From contig LNFB01000217.1 in assembly GCA_001464385.1 (NCBI GenBank), forward strand, positions 1 to 33,913: 33,913 nt of DNA, read 5' to 3'. The stretch's first letter is position 1. Each line of letters starts with the position of its first letter. Origin of the DNA: Deltaproteobacteria bacterium Ga0077550 (GTDB lineage Bacteria > Myxococcota_A > Polyangia > Nannocystales > Nannocystaceae). The notes below the pieces were generated by a model. That model worked only from the letters and a program-made list of their open reading frames with translations. It was not told where the DNA came from and did not search any database. Positions 8,801-14,806 of this stretch are shown piece after piece. Made by a program: the position numbers and the translations under genes.

Positions 8801-9683
8801 CGAGACGGTCGGCGATCGCGTGCACGCGCTGCTCGGGCTGGGTCGCGAGGACGACGCCCGCGCGGCGATCGACGCGTGGTGCGACGGCCTGCCCGAGGGC
8901 GTTCGCGAGGCGCGTCGGCGGCCGCTGGCGTATCGGATCGCCTGGGCGACGCGGCGCTTCGACGAGGCGCTCGCGCTGGCGACGTCCTTGTCCGCGGACG
9001 CCGGCGAGCTCGACGACGACGGCAAGCTGAGCCGCTGGGAGAAGGCCCGCTTCGAGTGCCTGGTGGCCCTCGGTCGCCGCGACGAGGCGCTCGCCTTCGG
9101 CCGGGCGCAGTGCGGACGGCCGCGGGACTTCGGCGAGCTCGCGTACGCGGCGCTCGGCCAGCGGGATCGCGAGCTGGCGCGGGTGCTGGCGACCGAGTGT
9201 CATGGGCGCGCGCCCGACGATGCGTACGGGCTGACGGTGCTGGCGCGCGTGGCCGAGCTCGACGGCGAGGTCGATCGTGCGGTCGCGCTGTGGCAGCGCA
9301 TGAAGCAGGTCAGCGCTTGGCACGTGCACGACGAGAACCTCGGCCGCATCGCGCTCGGCCGCGGCGAGCTCGATGCGGCGAAGGGCTCGATCGAGGCGGC
9401 GGTGGCGACCGGCCACACGTGCCCGATCGCGCTGCAGCTGCGCGCCGAGCTGCGGCTGCGCATGGGCGATCGCGACGGCGCGCGGACGGATGCCGAGCGC
9501 GCGTGGGGATGCCTGGCGCTCGAGCAGCGCGACGTGTCGGAGGATCTCGCGGGGTTGCTCGCGGGGCTGCAGGGGCGCGCGGACGAGGCGACGGCGGCGT
9601 TCGAGGCGTGGGGCAGGGGCGAGCAGTCGGCGGGGGATCGCGAGCGGATCGCGGCGCTGGGGCGGGCGCTCGGCCTCGCCTGA
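5808..9683 (+). CDS. Giant TPR protein with embedded C39-like cysteine peptidase domain
   Basis: This 1291-residue protein is built of helical tetratricopeptide-type repeats, roughly residues 1-320 and 480-1291; examples are ALAAFERARDRDPDDANNW and AREAFEEALRRDPAHVRSN. Between them (about 325-475) lies a papain-fold domain of the peptidase C39 type: NHCGPASVELCMRYFG gives Cys336, SRHVAVAIGYD gives His415 and EVQDPMT gives Asp433, which together look like a complete catalytic triad. No signal peptide or membrane segment is visible, so it probably acts in the cytoplasm. C39 peptidases typically cut leader peptides after GG, but stand-alone C39_2 domains have varied and often unknown roles. I chose the ATG at 5808 because the frame upstream has no domain sense. 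Divergent from the small lipoprotein gene. Confidence 0.9.
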   Translation: MHAAPLPAIAQSIVDDLETFGFPRALARLADPKDGGALAPVTAGLLRARALVGVEKWRDAYDVLQHVRGLRELDSAARLEAQVGTAKVLRIGWWSLDSALDMALAAARQATRTDALPLAVDAHLEAAVLFGRKRCRDLANAQLDAAAALGVMPARVLATRGDLAISFDERPAARDAYAQVLALTSDQVREAAAAQRLGRLGLLRLCTVLGEFAAASDHLAALGDRPGGDLPARRLAWQLHASQGDWTACVRVLDEILAASPDGDNARSLMLEAASARWRSGDVEGARAAWTRIAATGGGDGAARTAAGILDNLASGSRRRTRLQAFPSVTQLRNHCGPASVELCMRYFGTSAEQVAVAREIKHPDGGTPVHRMRRYMDAAGFHTRRVEADLDRLRAILDGGIPVILEEDYSTSRHVAVAIGYDDQRQILEVQDPMTHQVRETRYAELPKLREFSNHGALVAVPAGRPDLLAMLDAAGATECAYISLTDLAWEAHEQGRGDEADRLASEAIAAHEAYELAWVLRFVRAQDRARAEATPEAAAAVQGVLDQILRLWPDDEWPQQFLGRVRDGQGRAADALAAFERARDRDPDDANNWCSIGDCKLALSDYRGAREAFEEALRRDPAHVRSNENLADLALDDGAVSLASLLNDCARELSPNNAFNWYVQGRILAKLDRVEEGIAAYARAVELRPDSSGFITDHARLLARAGRVDAALAEFAALRAARPKDTYVLTNYADLAFNYGRYDACLEVCAALAELDPTSSTPLAIGGAAKCKRGDLEAGLADLRAALSRRPTYAWAQREIGDALANAGRWDEAITACAASLGLASSAEALFRLGDVLARAGHGKDAVGLLRRATRAGALTDPQLDRIAEVLLAVSGAGPTHDLFTELTAEFPRAVGLARAHARFLLETIWAPGAAVSVLSHLSELAPGNAWVLAGEADDLMWASMADEARGEALFREAIAAGPELVAPRRFFARALVARGRFAEALEVLAPCPTDAETVGDRVHALLGLGREDDARAAIDAWCDGLPEGVREARRRPLAYRIAWATRRFDEALALATSLSADAGELDDDGKLSRWEKARFECLVALGRRDEALAFGRAQCGRPRDFGELAYAALGQRDRELARVLATECHGRAPDDAYGLTVLARVAELDGEVDRAVALWQRMKQVSAWHVHDENLGRIALGRGELDAAKGSIEAAVATGHTCPIALQLRAELRLRMGDRDGARTDAERAWGCLALEQRDVSEDLAGLLAGLQGRADEATAAFEAWGRGEQSAGDRERIAALGRALGLA

Positions 9684-9789
9684 TCCGAGTCCGACGCGGG
9701 CCTCCCGTCGTGTCAGATCCGTCCGAGCGTCGCCGCGCGTAGGCGCGCCGCGACGCGTGCGCGACGTGGACCGCTCGTGACACGGCCGC

Positions 9790-9858
9790 GCTCGGTGCTT
9801 GCCTGCACGCGCGCGCGGGGGGCGCGGCGGACGGCTCGCTCCGCCGCGCCGACCGAGC
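9790..9858. terminator. Large GC hairpin downstream of the TPR-C39 gene
   Basis: GGCGCGGCGGA (9821-9831) and TCCGCCGCGCC (9840-9850) are a perfect 11-base stem with an 8-base loop. Outside it GCTCGGT (9790-9796) pairs perfectly with ACCGAGC (9852-9858). It sits about 105 bases after the TPR gene stop and 54 bases before the flavoprotein start. There is no T run, so it may be a terminator that does not need one, or a leader element of the next gene. Confidence 0.45.
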
Positions 9859-9911
9859 CCGATTCTCATGGGGCTCGCGCGCGGAGGCAAGGGGCGTCCA
9901 TCCTCCGTCCC

Positions 9912-10553
9912 GTGGCCGAGCACCGCCTGACCCGCGACACCATCACGACCGAGGCCGAGCTGCGCGGGCTGATCGGCCAGCCCACCGAGATCGTCTGCGC
10001 CAAGCGCAGCGATCGGCTCAACGTCGCGACGCGGCCGTTCATCGAGCGCTCGCCGTTCGTGTGTGTGGCGACGGCGGACGCCGAGGGCAACTGCGACGTC
10101 AGCCCGCGCGGCGATCCGCCGGGCTTCGTGCGGATCCTCGACGATCGCACGCTGCTGCTGCCCGAACGGCCAGGCAACCGGCTGGCCGACTCCCTCGTGA
10201 ACATCCTGCACAACCCGCGGGTGGGGCTGCTGTTCGTGGTGCCGGGCGTCACCGACACGTTCCGCGTCAACGGGCGCGCGACGCTGGTGACCGACGCGGC
10301 ACTGCTCGCGCTCTGCGTCGTCGAGGGCAAGGCGCCGGCGCTCGGGATCCTCGTCGACATCGACATCGCGTACACCCAGTGCGCCAAGGCGTTCCTGCGC
10401 TCGCACCTGTGGGATCCGGCGCGGTTCATCGAGCGCGCCGCGCTCCCCACCACCGGCGAGATCCACCGCGCGCTGCAGGGCGACGATTTCGACGTCGAGG
10501 GCTTCGATCGCGAGCGTGCGGAGCGATATGCCCGGCGCGAGGGGTTCTACTGA
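9912..10553 (+). CDS. PPOX-class FMN-dependent flavoprotein (MSMEG_1061-like)
   Basis: This 213-residue protein has the split-barrel fold of pyridoxamine-5'-phosphate-oxidase-like flavoproteins. The blocks match the MSMEG_1061 family as I know it: RSPFVCVATADAEGNCDVSP-type opening strands, RGDPPGFVRILDDRTLLLPERPGNR, LHNPRVGLLFVVPG, FRVNGRA and the closing CAKAFLRSHLWDPA. FMN is the expected cofactor; the natural substrate is not known. I chose the GTG at 9912, close to the usual family start. There is no strong ribosome binding site in front of it, and GGAGG at about 9885 is too far, so the start is uncertain. A more upstream in-frame GTG at 9777 would run through the hairpin region. No operon partner is evident. 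Confidence 0.88.
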   Translation: MAEHRLTRDTITTEAELRGLIGQPTEIVCAKRSDRLNVATRPFIERSPFVCVATADAEGNCDVSPRGDPPGFVRILDDRTLLLPERPGNRLADSLVNILHNPRVGLLFVVPGVTDTFRVNGRATLVTDAALLALCVVEGKAPALGILVDIDIAYTQCAKAFLRSHLWDPARFIERAALPTTGEIHRALQGDDFDVEGFDRERAERYARREGFY

Positions 10554-10644
10554 GCGTCGAATGTGTCGGTGCCGTCACGCACCGCCGCGTTCATGCGACC
10601 GGATTGTCATGGTCGCGTGGCGTCGGCCGGGCATCTTTGCCCGC

Positions 10645-11241
10645 ATGACGATCGCACGGCTGTCCCTGCCGCTCCTGCTCGGCGCCTGCACGGCGAACGC
10701 GGCGTCGCCGACCTCGGGGTCGCCGGGCGCGACGCTCCCGTGCGAGCCGTTGCTCGTCGGCGCCGTCGCGTGCAGCGAGGTGCTGCGGATCGCCGCGCGC
10801 CCGTCCGACGACGACGAGTACGATCGCCTCGAGCTGGTGCTGCACGCGTGGGAGCGCGACGACGGCCTGCTACAGGAGGTCGGCGCGAGCTGGGTCCGCC
10901 TGCGCGGGGAACGGGAGGTGCCCGTGCGGGCCGATGAGATCCATCCCGGGATCACCATCTCGACCGAGCGGATCGACGTCGATGCCTGGCGGGTGACGCT
11001 CGTCGACGGCACTGCGCCGCGCGAGTTCGTCGTCACCCACGACGACGAAGGTGAGCCCGCCGCGTTCGCGACCGTCGTCACCGGTGATCCCGAGCCGACG
11101 CGGTGTCGCGTGCACACGGCTCGGCTCCGCCGGCGCACCGCGCTCGGCCTGTCGTTCGGGCTCGGCGGCCTCGAGGCGCGCTGCGAGGACGACGACGGCA
11201 CCGAGGTGCACGGCATGGTCGCGCTCGCGCGACCGTGGTAG
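10645..11241 (+). CDS. Putative lipoprotein, unknown function
   Basis: This 198-residue protein begins MTIARLSLPLLLGAC, a short but good lipoprotein signal with lipobox LGAC (Cys15). A Ser/Thr/Ala/Gly spacer leads to a beta-rich acidic domain (EYDRLELVLHAWERDD, GITISTERIDVDAWRVTLVDG). Cysteines near the start (LPCEPLL, VACSE) and end (TRCRVHT, EARCEDDD) of the mature part could form disulfides. The ATG at 10645 places the signal correctly; the upstream frame encodes Arg-rich filler. It is 91 bases after the flavoprotein gene and ends before a strong bidirectional hairpin. I do not recognise the family. Confidence 0.72.
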   Translation: MTIARLSLPLLLGACTANAASPTSGSPGATLPCEPLLVGAVACSEVLRIAARPSDDDEYDRLELVLHAWERDDGLLQEVGASWVRLRGEREVPVRADEIHPGITISTERIDVDAWRVTLVDGTAPREFVVTHDDEGEPAAFATVVTGDPEPTRCRVHTARLRRRTALGLSFGLGGLEARCEDDDGTEVHGMVALARPW

Positions 11242-11260
11242 TTCGCAATGCGTCCAAGAT

Positions 11261-11292
11261 GCGTGACCGCGCGGACTCCCGCGCGGCCACGC
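11261..11292. terminator. Bidirectional terminator-like hairpin between convergent genes
   Basis: Reading plus: GCGTG, one unpaired base, CCGCGCGG, loop ACTC, CCGCGCGG, one unpaired base, CACGC. This gives 8 and 5 paired bases separated by one A-C mismatch. It lies in the 58-base gap between the stop codons of the 10645-11241 and 11300-11896 genes, the expected place for a shared terminator. No T tract follows on either strand. Confidence 0.6.
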
Positions 11293-11299
11293 GAGCGCG

Positions 11300-11896
11300 T
11301 CACTCCGAGACGGTGATCGACACCGGCACGATGTCACCGTCGCCGTCGATCACGCGCATGCCCGCGCGGATGTCGGTGTACGTGTTGTTCGCAGGCAAGG
11401 TGATGTCCGCGCCGACCAACGACGGGACACAGACGATGTTGGGATCGGGGCACAGACCCGGCACCACGGTCAACGCGACCGCGATCGGAGAGAACCCCGA
11501 GCACACGCCGCCTGTGCACGTGCGGCCCCAGAGCCGCGCGCCCTTGTGCGAGAACCCGTCGTACGAGTGCGCGTGGAAGCTGACCGTCCGCGCGCGGTTG
11601 GACGGCGGAGCCGCCGTCACCCTGAACATGCGGAGATCGCACGGGAACGCGTCCGCCTCTTCGTAGGTCTCCACCTCGTCGAGGGCACCGGCGATCGACG
11701 CGCTGTCGTCCGTGGGCTGCGGGCCGGCGTAGATGCAGAGCTCGCGCAGCTCCACGTCGAGGTCTTCGTCCTCGAGATCTTCGTCCTCGAGCCCGGCGTC
11801 GTCGAGCTCGACACCGTCGCCCTCATCACACGCACCGATCGACACCACCATCGCGAGCAGAGGCCCGCAGAACATCACACGCATCATCGTCGACAT
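11300..11896 (-). CDS. Putative lipoprotein with acidic repeat, unknown function
   Basis: This 198-residue protein has a signal ending VVSIGAC (lipobox IGAC) followed by a strongly acidic stretch. A short duplication within it (EDEDLEDEDLDVEL) comes from a 15-base direct repeat near 11763-11792. The remaining 130 residues look like a small beta-rich domain with cysteine pairs (ELCIYAG, FPCDLRM, RTCTGGVCSG, GLCPDPNIVC). I chose the ATG at 11894-11896 because GAGGAG lies six bases before it; an ATG two codons upstream overlaps that site, and a third seven codons upstream would put the ribosome binding site inside the gene. A perfect hairpin sits just above the ribosome binding site. Function not recognised. 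Confidence 0.78.
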   Translation of the reverse strand: MSTMMRVMFCGPLLAMVVSIGACDEGDGVELDDAGLEDEDLEDEDLDVELRELCIYAGPQPTDDSASIAGALDEVETYEEADAFPCDLRMFRVTAAPPSNRARTVSFHAHSYDGFSHKGARLWGRTCTGGVCSGFSPIAVALTVVPGLCPDPNIVCVPSLVGADITLPANNTYTDIRAGMRVIDGDGDIVPVSITVSE

Positions 11897-11911
11897 ACCC
11901 ATCTCCTCGTT

Positions 11912-11934
11912 GGGCACCGGTCCATCCGGTGCCC
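11912..11934 (-). promoter_or_regulatory. Perfect leader hairpin upstream of the 11300-11896 gene
   Basis: GGGCACCGG (11912-11920) and CCGGTGCCC (11926-11934) make a nine-base perfect stem with a five-base loop. In the minus-strand transcript it ends right before AACGAGGAG, the ribosome binding site. It could be an operator dyad or an RNA element; it is not a terminator for any gene reading into it. Confidence 0.45.
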
Positions 11935-12106
11935 GCGCAGCAGAGCCGCAGCGATGTGCGGATGTGACGACGAGCGATCACGAATCGCACGGAGGATCGT
12001 TCGCGCCGATCGAGGTGTGCGCCAGCGCTCGGCTGTGGCCGAATGGCCGGGCAGACGAAGAAAGTACCCGGCGTCGCTGGCACCCCTTCGTCCCGTTGCT
12101 ATCCCG

Positions 12107-12125
12107 TGCTCCGGAACCAGGAGCA
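12107..12125 (+). promoter_or_regulatory. Hairpin that covers the ribosome binding site of the 12134 gene
   Basis: TGCTCC (12107-12112) pairs with GGAGCA (12120-12125) around the seven-base loop GGAACCA. The 3' arm contains most of AGGAG, the only good ribosome binding site for the ATG at 12134. If the stem forms in the mRNA it would hide the site, so translation could be conditional. The stem is short. Confidence 0.35.
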
Positions 12126-12133
12126 TCTACGAC

Positions 12134-12388
12134 ATGAACCGATTGACTCTCACGACGCTCGCCACCCTCCTCGCGCTCGGCACGACCATGGGCTGCAACA
12201 AGCAAACGACCGCGACCGCCGAGCCGGGGAGCGCAGAGGCCGAGGCCGAGGGCGACAACGCCGCGGCAGGGGCCCACACCGAGGACGACGCCGCTGCGGC
12301 GCACGCCACCGACGAGGACAGCGCCGCGTCGGCGCAGGTCTCGGGCGAGGACGCGAAGGCCGAGGCCGAGGCGTCGAGCCCGGAGTGA
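12134..12388 (+). CDS. Small Ala/Glu-rich lipoprotein
   Basis: This 84-residue protein is a lipoprotein signal (MNRLTLTTLATLLALGTTMGC, lipobox TMGC) followed by about 63 residues of low complexity: Ala, Glu, Asp, Thr and Ser, with no hydrophobic core. It is probably an unstructured, negatively charged tail anchored to a membrane. AGGAG at 12119-12123 fits as the ribosome binding site, with the ATG at 12134. The next lipoprotein gene starts eight bases after its stop, so they form an operon. Function unknown; such short acidic lipoproteins are seen often in myxobacteria. Confidence 0.75.
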   Translation: MNRLTLTTLATLLALGTTMGCNKQTTATAEPGSAEAEAEGDNAAAGAHTEDDAAAAHATDEDSAASAQVSGEDAKAEAEASSPE

Positions 12389-12396
12389 GGCGCAGC

Positions 12397-12951
12397 ATGG
12401 CGTTCGGGCACCAACCTCTCCTCCTGTCGCTCGCCGTGGCGTGCGCGGCGTGCCGTCCACGGACGGACGCCGACGCGCCCGTCGAGCATCCGACGTCGGC
12501 GGCGAAGGTGCCCGACGCCGAGACGCCGCCCGTGGACCGCCCCACGGTCGACGTCGATCTTTCGGACTCCGGCATCGGTGCGACGATCCGCGGCCCCGAA
12601 GGCGCGAAGGCGGCGGCGCACGGGGACTACGTCACCGTCGACGCCGAGCCGGACTTCCACATGCAGGTGCACCGCGGCCCCGTCGACCTGCTCGCCGAGA
12701 AGGCCGCGATCGTGAAGACCTGGGGCCCTGCGTTCCGGCGCTTCGTGCAGGACGACAAGACCGCCGTCATCTACGAGACCGAGCTCGCCGGCGACGACCG
12801 CTACCACTTCTTGTCGTGGGGCGAGAAGGACGGCCTGCTCTACCACTGCCGATCGGACAAGCGTGGGGCCGAGTCGGTCGAGGCGGTCCGCCGGATGCTC
12901 GACGGCTGTCATGCGGTGACGGTGCACGAGCGCGTCGCGGGCGAGCCGTAG
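12397..12951 (+). CDS. Putative lipoprotein, unknown function
   Basis: This 184-residue protein has a signal (LLLSLAVACAAC) in which either of two cysteines could be lipid-modified, then a Pro/Asp/Ala spacer of about 35 residues and a compact domain. Blocks include GDYVTVDAEPDFHMQVHRG, IVKTWGPAFRRFVQDDKTAVIYETE and YHFLSWGEKDGLLYHCRS. The two mature-domain cysteines (YHCRS and DGCHAV) could pair. The ribosome binding site GAGG overlaps the stop codon of the upstream gene, eight bases away, so the two are translated from one message. I do not recognise the domain. Confidence 0.8.
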   Translation: MAFGHQPLLLSLAVACAACRPRTDADAPVEHPTSAAKVPDAETPPVDRPTVDVDLSDSGIGATIRGPEGAKAAAHGDYVTVDAEPDFHMQVHRGPVDLLAEKAAIVKTWGPAFRRFVQDDKTAVIYETELAGDDRYHFLSWGEKDGLLYHCRSDKRGAESVEAVRRMLDGCHAVTVHERVAGEP

Positions 12952-13026
12952 CCCGTCACGGGGACCCGCGGCCCCGAATTGGCGAATCCTGCAGCGACGC
13001 CGTCGCCCTTGGGCTATGGTTGGCCC

Positions 13027-14754
13027 ATGGGTTCGATGGGTAGTCTCGATGGCCGAATGTGGTTGGGGATTGTCGGCCTGCTGGCCTGCGGCTGCGCGGG
13101 TCGAGCGACGGGCAGCGAAAGCGGTGGGGACGCGACGGGCGGCGACCCGACGAGCGCGACCGATCCCAGCAGCCCCACCGATCCCAGCGGCACCTCCGCG
13201 GACACGGGGTCTGGCCCGGGCCCGTATGGGGTCCAGCTGACGGTCAGCAAGGACGTCGACATCCTCTTCGTCATCGACAACTCGGGATCGATGGGCGAGG
13301 AGCAGGGCCGCCTGGCCGGCGACATCGCGGCCCTCGTCGCGGTGCTCGAGGACCCTGCGGTGCGGGCCAACTATCGCATCGGGTTCACGACGACCGACAA
13401 CGGCAACCCCTGGTGCGGGAGCACCTCGCCCGAGGCCGGCAAGCTGCAGATGTCGAGCTGCCGCGGGCGCACGGGCGACTTCGTGTTCAACGGCAACCCG
13501 CCGGCGGACGCGTCCGCGATCGCGTGCACCGACGTGTGCAACCTCGAGAGCCTCGAGATCGTGCCGACGACCACGGAGTTCGACCCCGACCCGAAGCCGC
13601 GGCCGTGGATCGAGTACATCGAGGGGCGCTCGAACCTCGGCGACGTGACGAGCGTCGCGGCGATGCAGTGCGCCGCGCCGCAGGGCATCGCCGGCTGCGG
13701 CTTCGAGTCCCACCTCGAGTCGATGTACAAGGCGCTGCTGCGGGCGCAGAACGCCGATGAGGAGCAATACGGCTTCCTGCGCAGCAACGCGATCCTCTCG
13801 ATCGTGATCGTCACCGACGAGGTCGACTGCTCGTACAACGACGCCTATCAGAGCATCTTCCTCCCTGCGGACCAGGGCGGGGACCCGGGCGTGTTCTGGT
13901 CGGATCCCGAGGCGTCGGCCCCGACGTCGGCGGTGTGCTGGAACGCCGGCGTCGTGTGCGAGGGCAGCGGCACCCCCTACGACAGCTGCCGGTCGTCGAA
14001 CAAGGACGTGACGGGCGCGAGCGACGTGTCCGACAACGATGCCGTGCTCCATCCGCTGTCCCGGTACGTGGACTTCGTGCAGGAGATCGAGGTGCTCAAG
14101 CAGCAGTACACGCCGAGCCAGGAGGTCCTGGTGTCGGTGATCGCCGGCGTGCCCGACGGCTACGATGGCACCCTCACGTACTCGAACTCGCTCGACCCGA
14201 TCGACCAGAACGACTTCGGCATCGGCCCCGGCTGCACCTACGACGACGTCGATCCGATGACGCCCGTCCAGACGGCGCGCCCGCCGGTGCGCATGCGCGA
14301 GTTCGCCGAGCAGTTCGAGGTGGGCGACGGAGCCAACCTCTACTCCGTCTGCCAGGACACCTACTCGGACGCCCTGTCGGCGGTCGCGAACTCGATCCGC
14401 GATCAGATCAAGCCGGCGTGCATGCCGGTCTGCGTCGCGGACACCGACCCGGTCTCGACGGGCCTGCAGCCCGAGTGCACGCTCGTGCAGCAGGCGCCCG
14501 AGGTCGGCTCGGGCGAGATCACCGAGACGGTCGTCGAGCCGTGCCTGGCGGACGGCACGCTGCCCGACGCTGTGGATGTCTGTTACGTGGCGCTCGTCGA
14601 CGACGCGCTCTCGGACTTCTGCGACGACATGGGGTGGAACCTCGAGTTCCAGCTCGTGCGCCGGCCCGGCGTGCCCGCGCCGGGCGGGACCTCGGTCGGC
14701 GCCGACTGCACGCTGTCGCAGAACAAGGCGATCGACTGTCCGGATCTTCCGTAG
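13027..14754 (+). CDS. VWA-domain lipoprotein
   Basis: This 575-residue surface protein has a lipoprotein signal (MWLGIVGLLACGCAG; Cys21 or Cys23), a Ser/Thr/Asp/Gly/Pro linker of some 40 residues and then a von Willebrand A domain. The metal-ion-dependent adhesion site is visible as DNSGS (Asp84, Ser86, Ser88) with the later Asp264 in VIVTDEVD. VWA domains bind protein or matrix ligands through Mg2+. Many cysteines, often spaced in pairs, suggest disulfides. The C-terminal 100 residues form a second Cys-rich region. Starts at 13027, 13036 or 13057 are all possible; I took the first ATG. TATGGT (13015-13020) ends only six bases upstream of it, so transcription could begin at or after the ATG. 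Ligand unknown. Confidence 0.88.
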   Translation: MGSMGSLDGRMWLGIVGLLACGCAGRATGSESGGDATGGDPTSATDPSSPTDPSGTSADTGSGPGPYGVQLTVSKDVDILFVIDNSGSMGEEQGRLAGDIAALVAVLEDPAVRANYRIGFTTTDNGNPWCGSTSPEAGKLQMSSCRGRTGDFVFNGNPPADASAIACTDVCNLESLEIVPTTTEFDPDPKPRPWIEYIEGRSNLGDVTSVAAMQCAAPQGIAGCGFESHLESMYKALLRAQNADEEQYGFLRSNAILSIVIVTDEVDCSYNDAYQSIFLPADQGGDPGVFWSDPEASAPTSAVCWNAGVVCEGSGTPYDSCRSSNKDVTGASDVSDNDAVLHPLSRYVDFVQEIEVLKQQYTPSQEVLVSVIAGVPDGYDGTLTYSNSLDPIDQNDFGIGPGCTYDDVDPMTPVQTARPPVRMREFAEQFEVGDGANLYSVCQDTYSDALSAVANSIRDQIKPACMPVCVADTDPVSTGLQPECTLVQQAPEVGSGEITETVVEPCLADGTLPDAVDVCYVALVDDALSDFCDDMGWNLEFQLVRRPGVPAPGGTSVGADCTLSQNKAIDCPDLP

Positions 14755-14772
14755 TGGGCTCGTCGAGTGGCG

Positions 14773-14793
14773 CGCGCGGGCCGGGCCCGCGCG
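14773..14793. terminator. Bidirectional GC hairpin between convergent genes
   Basis: CGCGCGGGC (14773-14781) and GCCCGCGCG (14785-14793) are a perfect nine-base stem with a three-base loop. It lies in the 52-base gap between the stop codons of the VWA gene (plus) and the 14807-16753 gene (minus). No T run follows, as is common in such GC-rich genomes. Confidence 0.6.
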
Positions 14794-14806
14794 ACGTCCA
14801 CCGACG

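Noticed and set aside
5802..10466. Very long minus-strand open frame (about 1550 codons) opposite the TPR-C39 gene
   Set aside because: It is a mirror of GC-rich third codon positions: Arg/Ala/Pro-rich, with no domain. The plus strand has clear TPR and peptidase motifs.
12076..12100. TGGCAC...TTGCT resembling a sigma-54 promoter before the 12134 gene
   Set aside because: GG and GC are 17 bases apart instead of the required 10.
12127..14052. Minus-strand open frame of about 640 codons across three plus-strand genes
   Set aside because: It runs through gene boundaries and an intergenic region without any domain. The plus-strand genes have signals and a VWA site.
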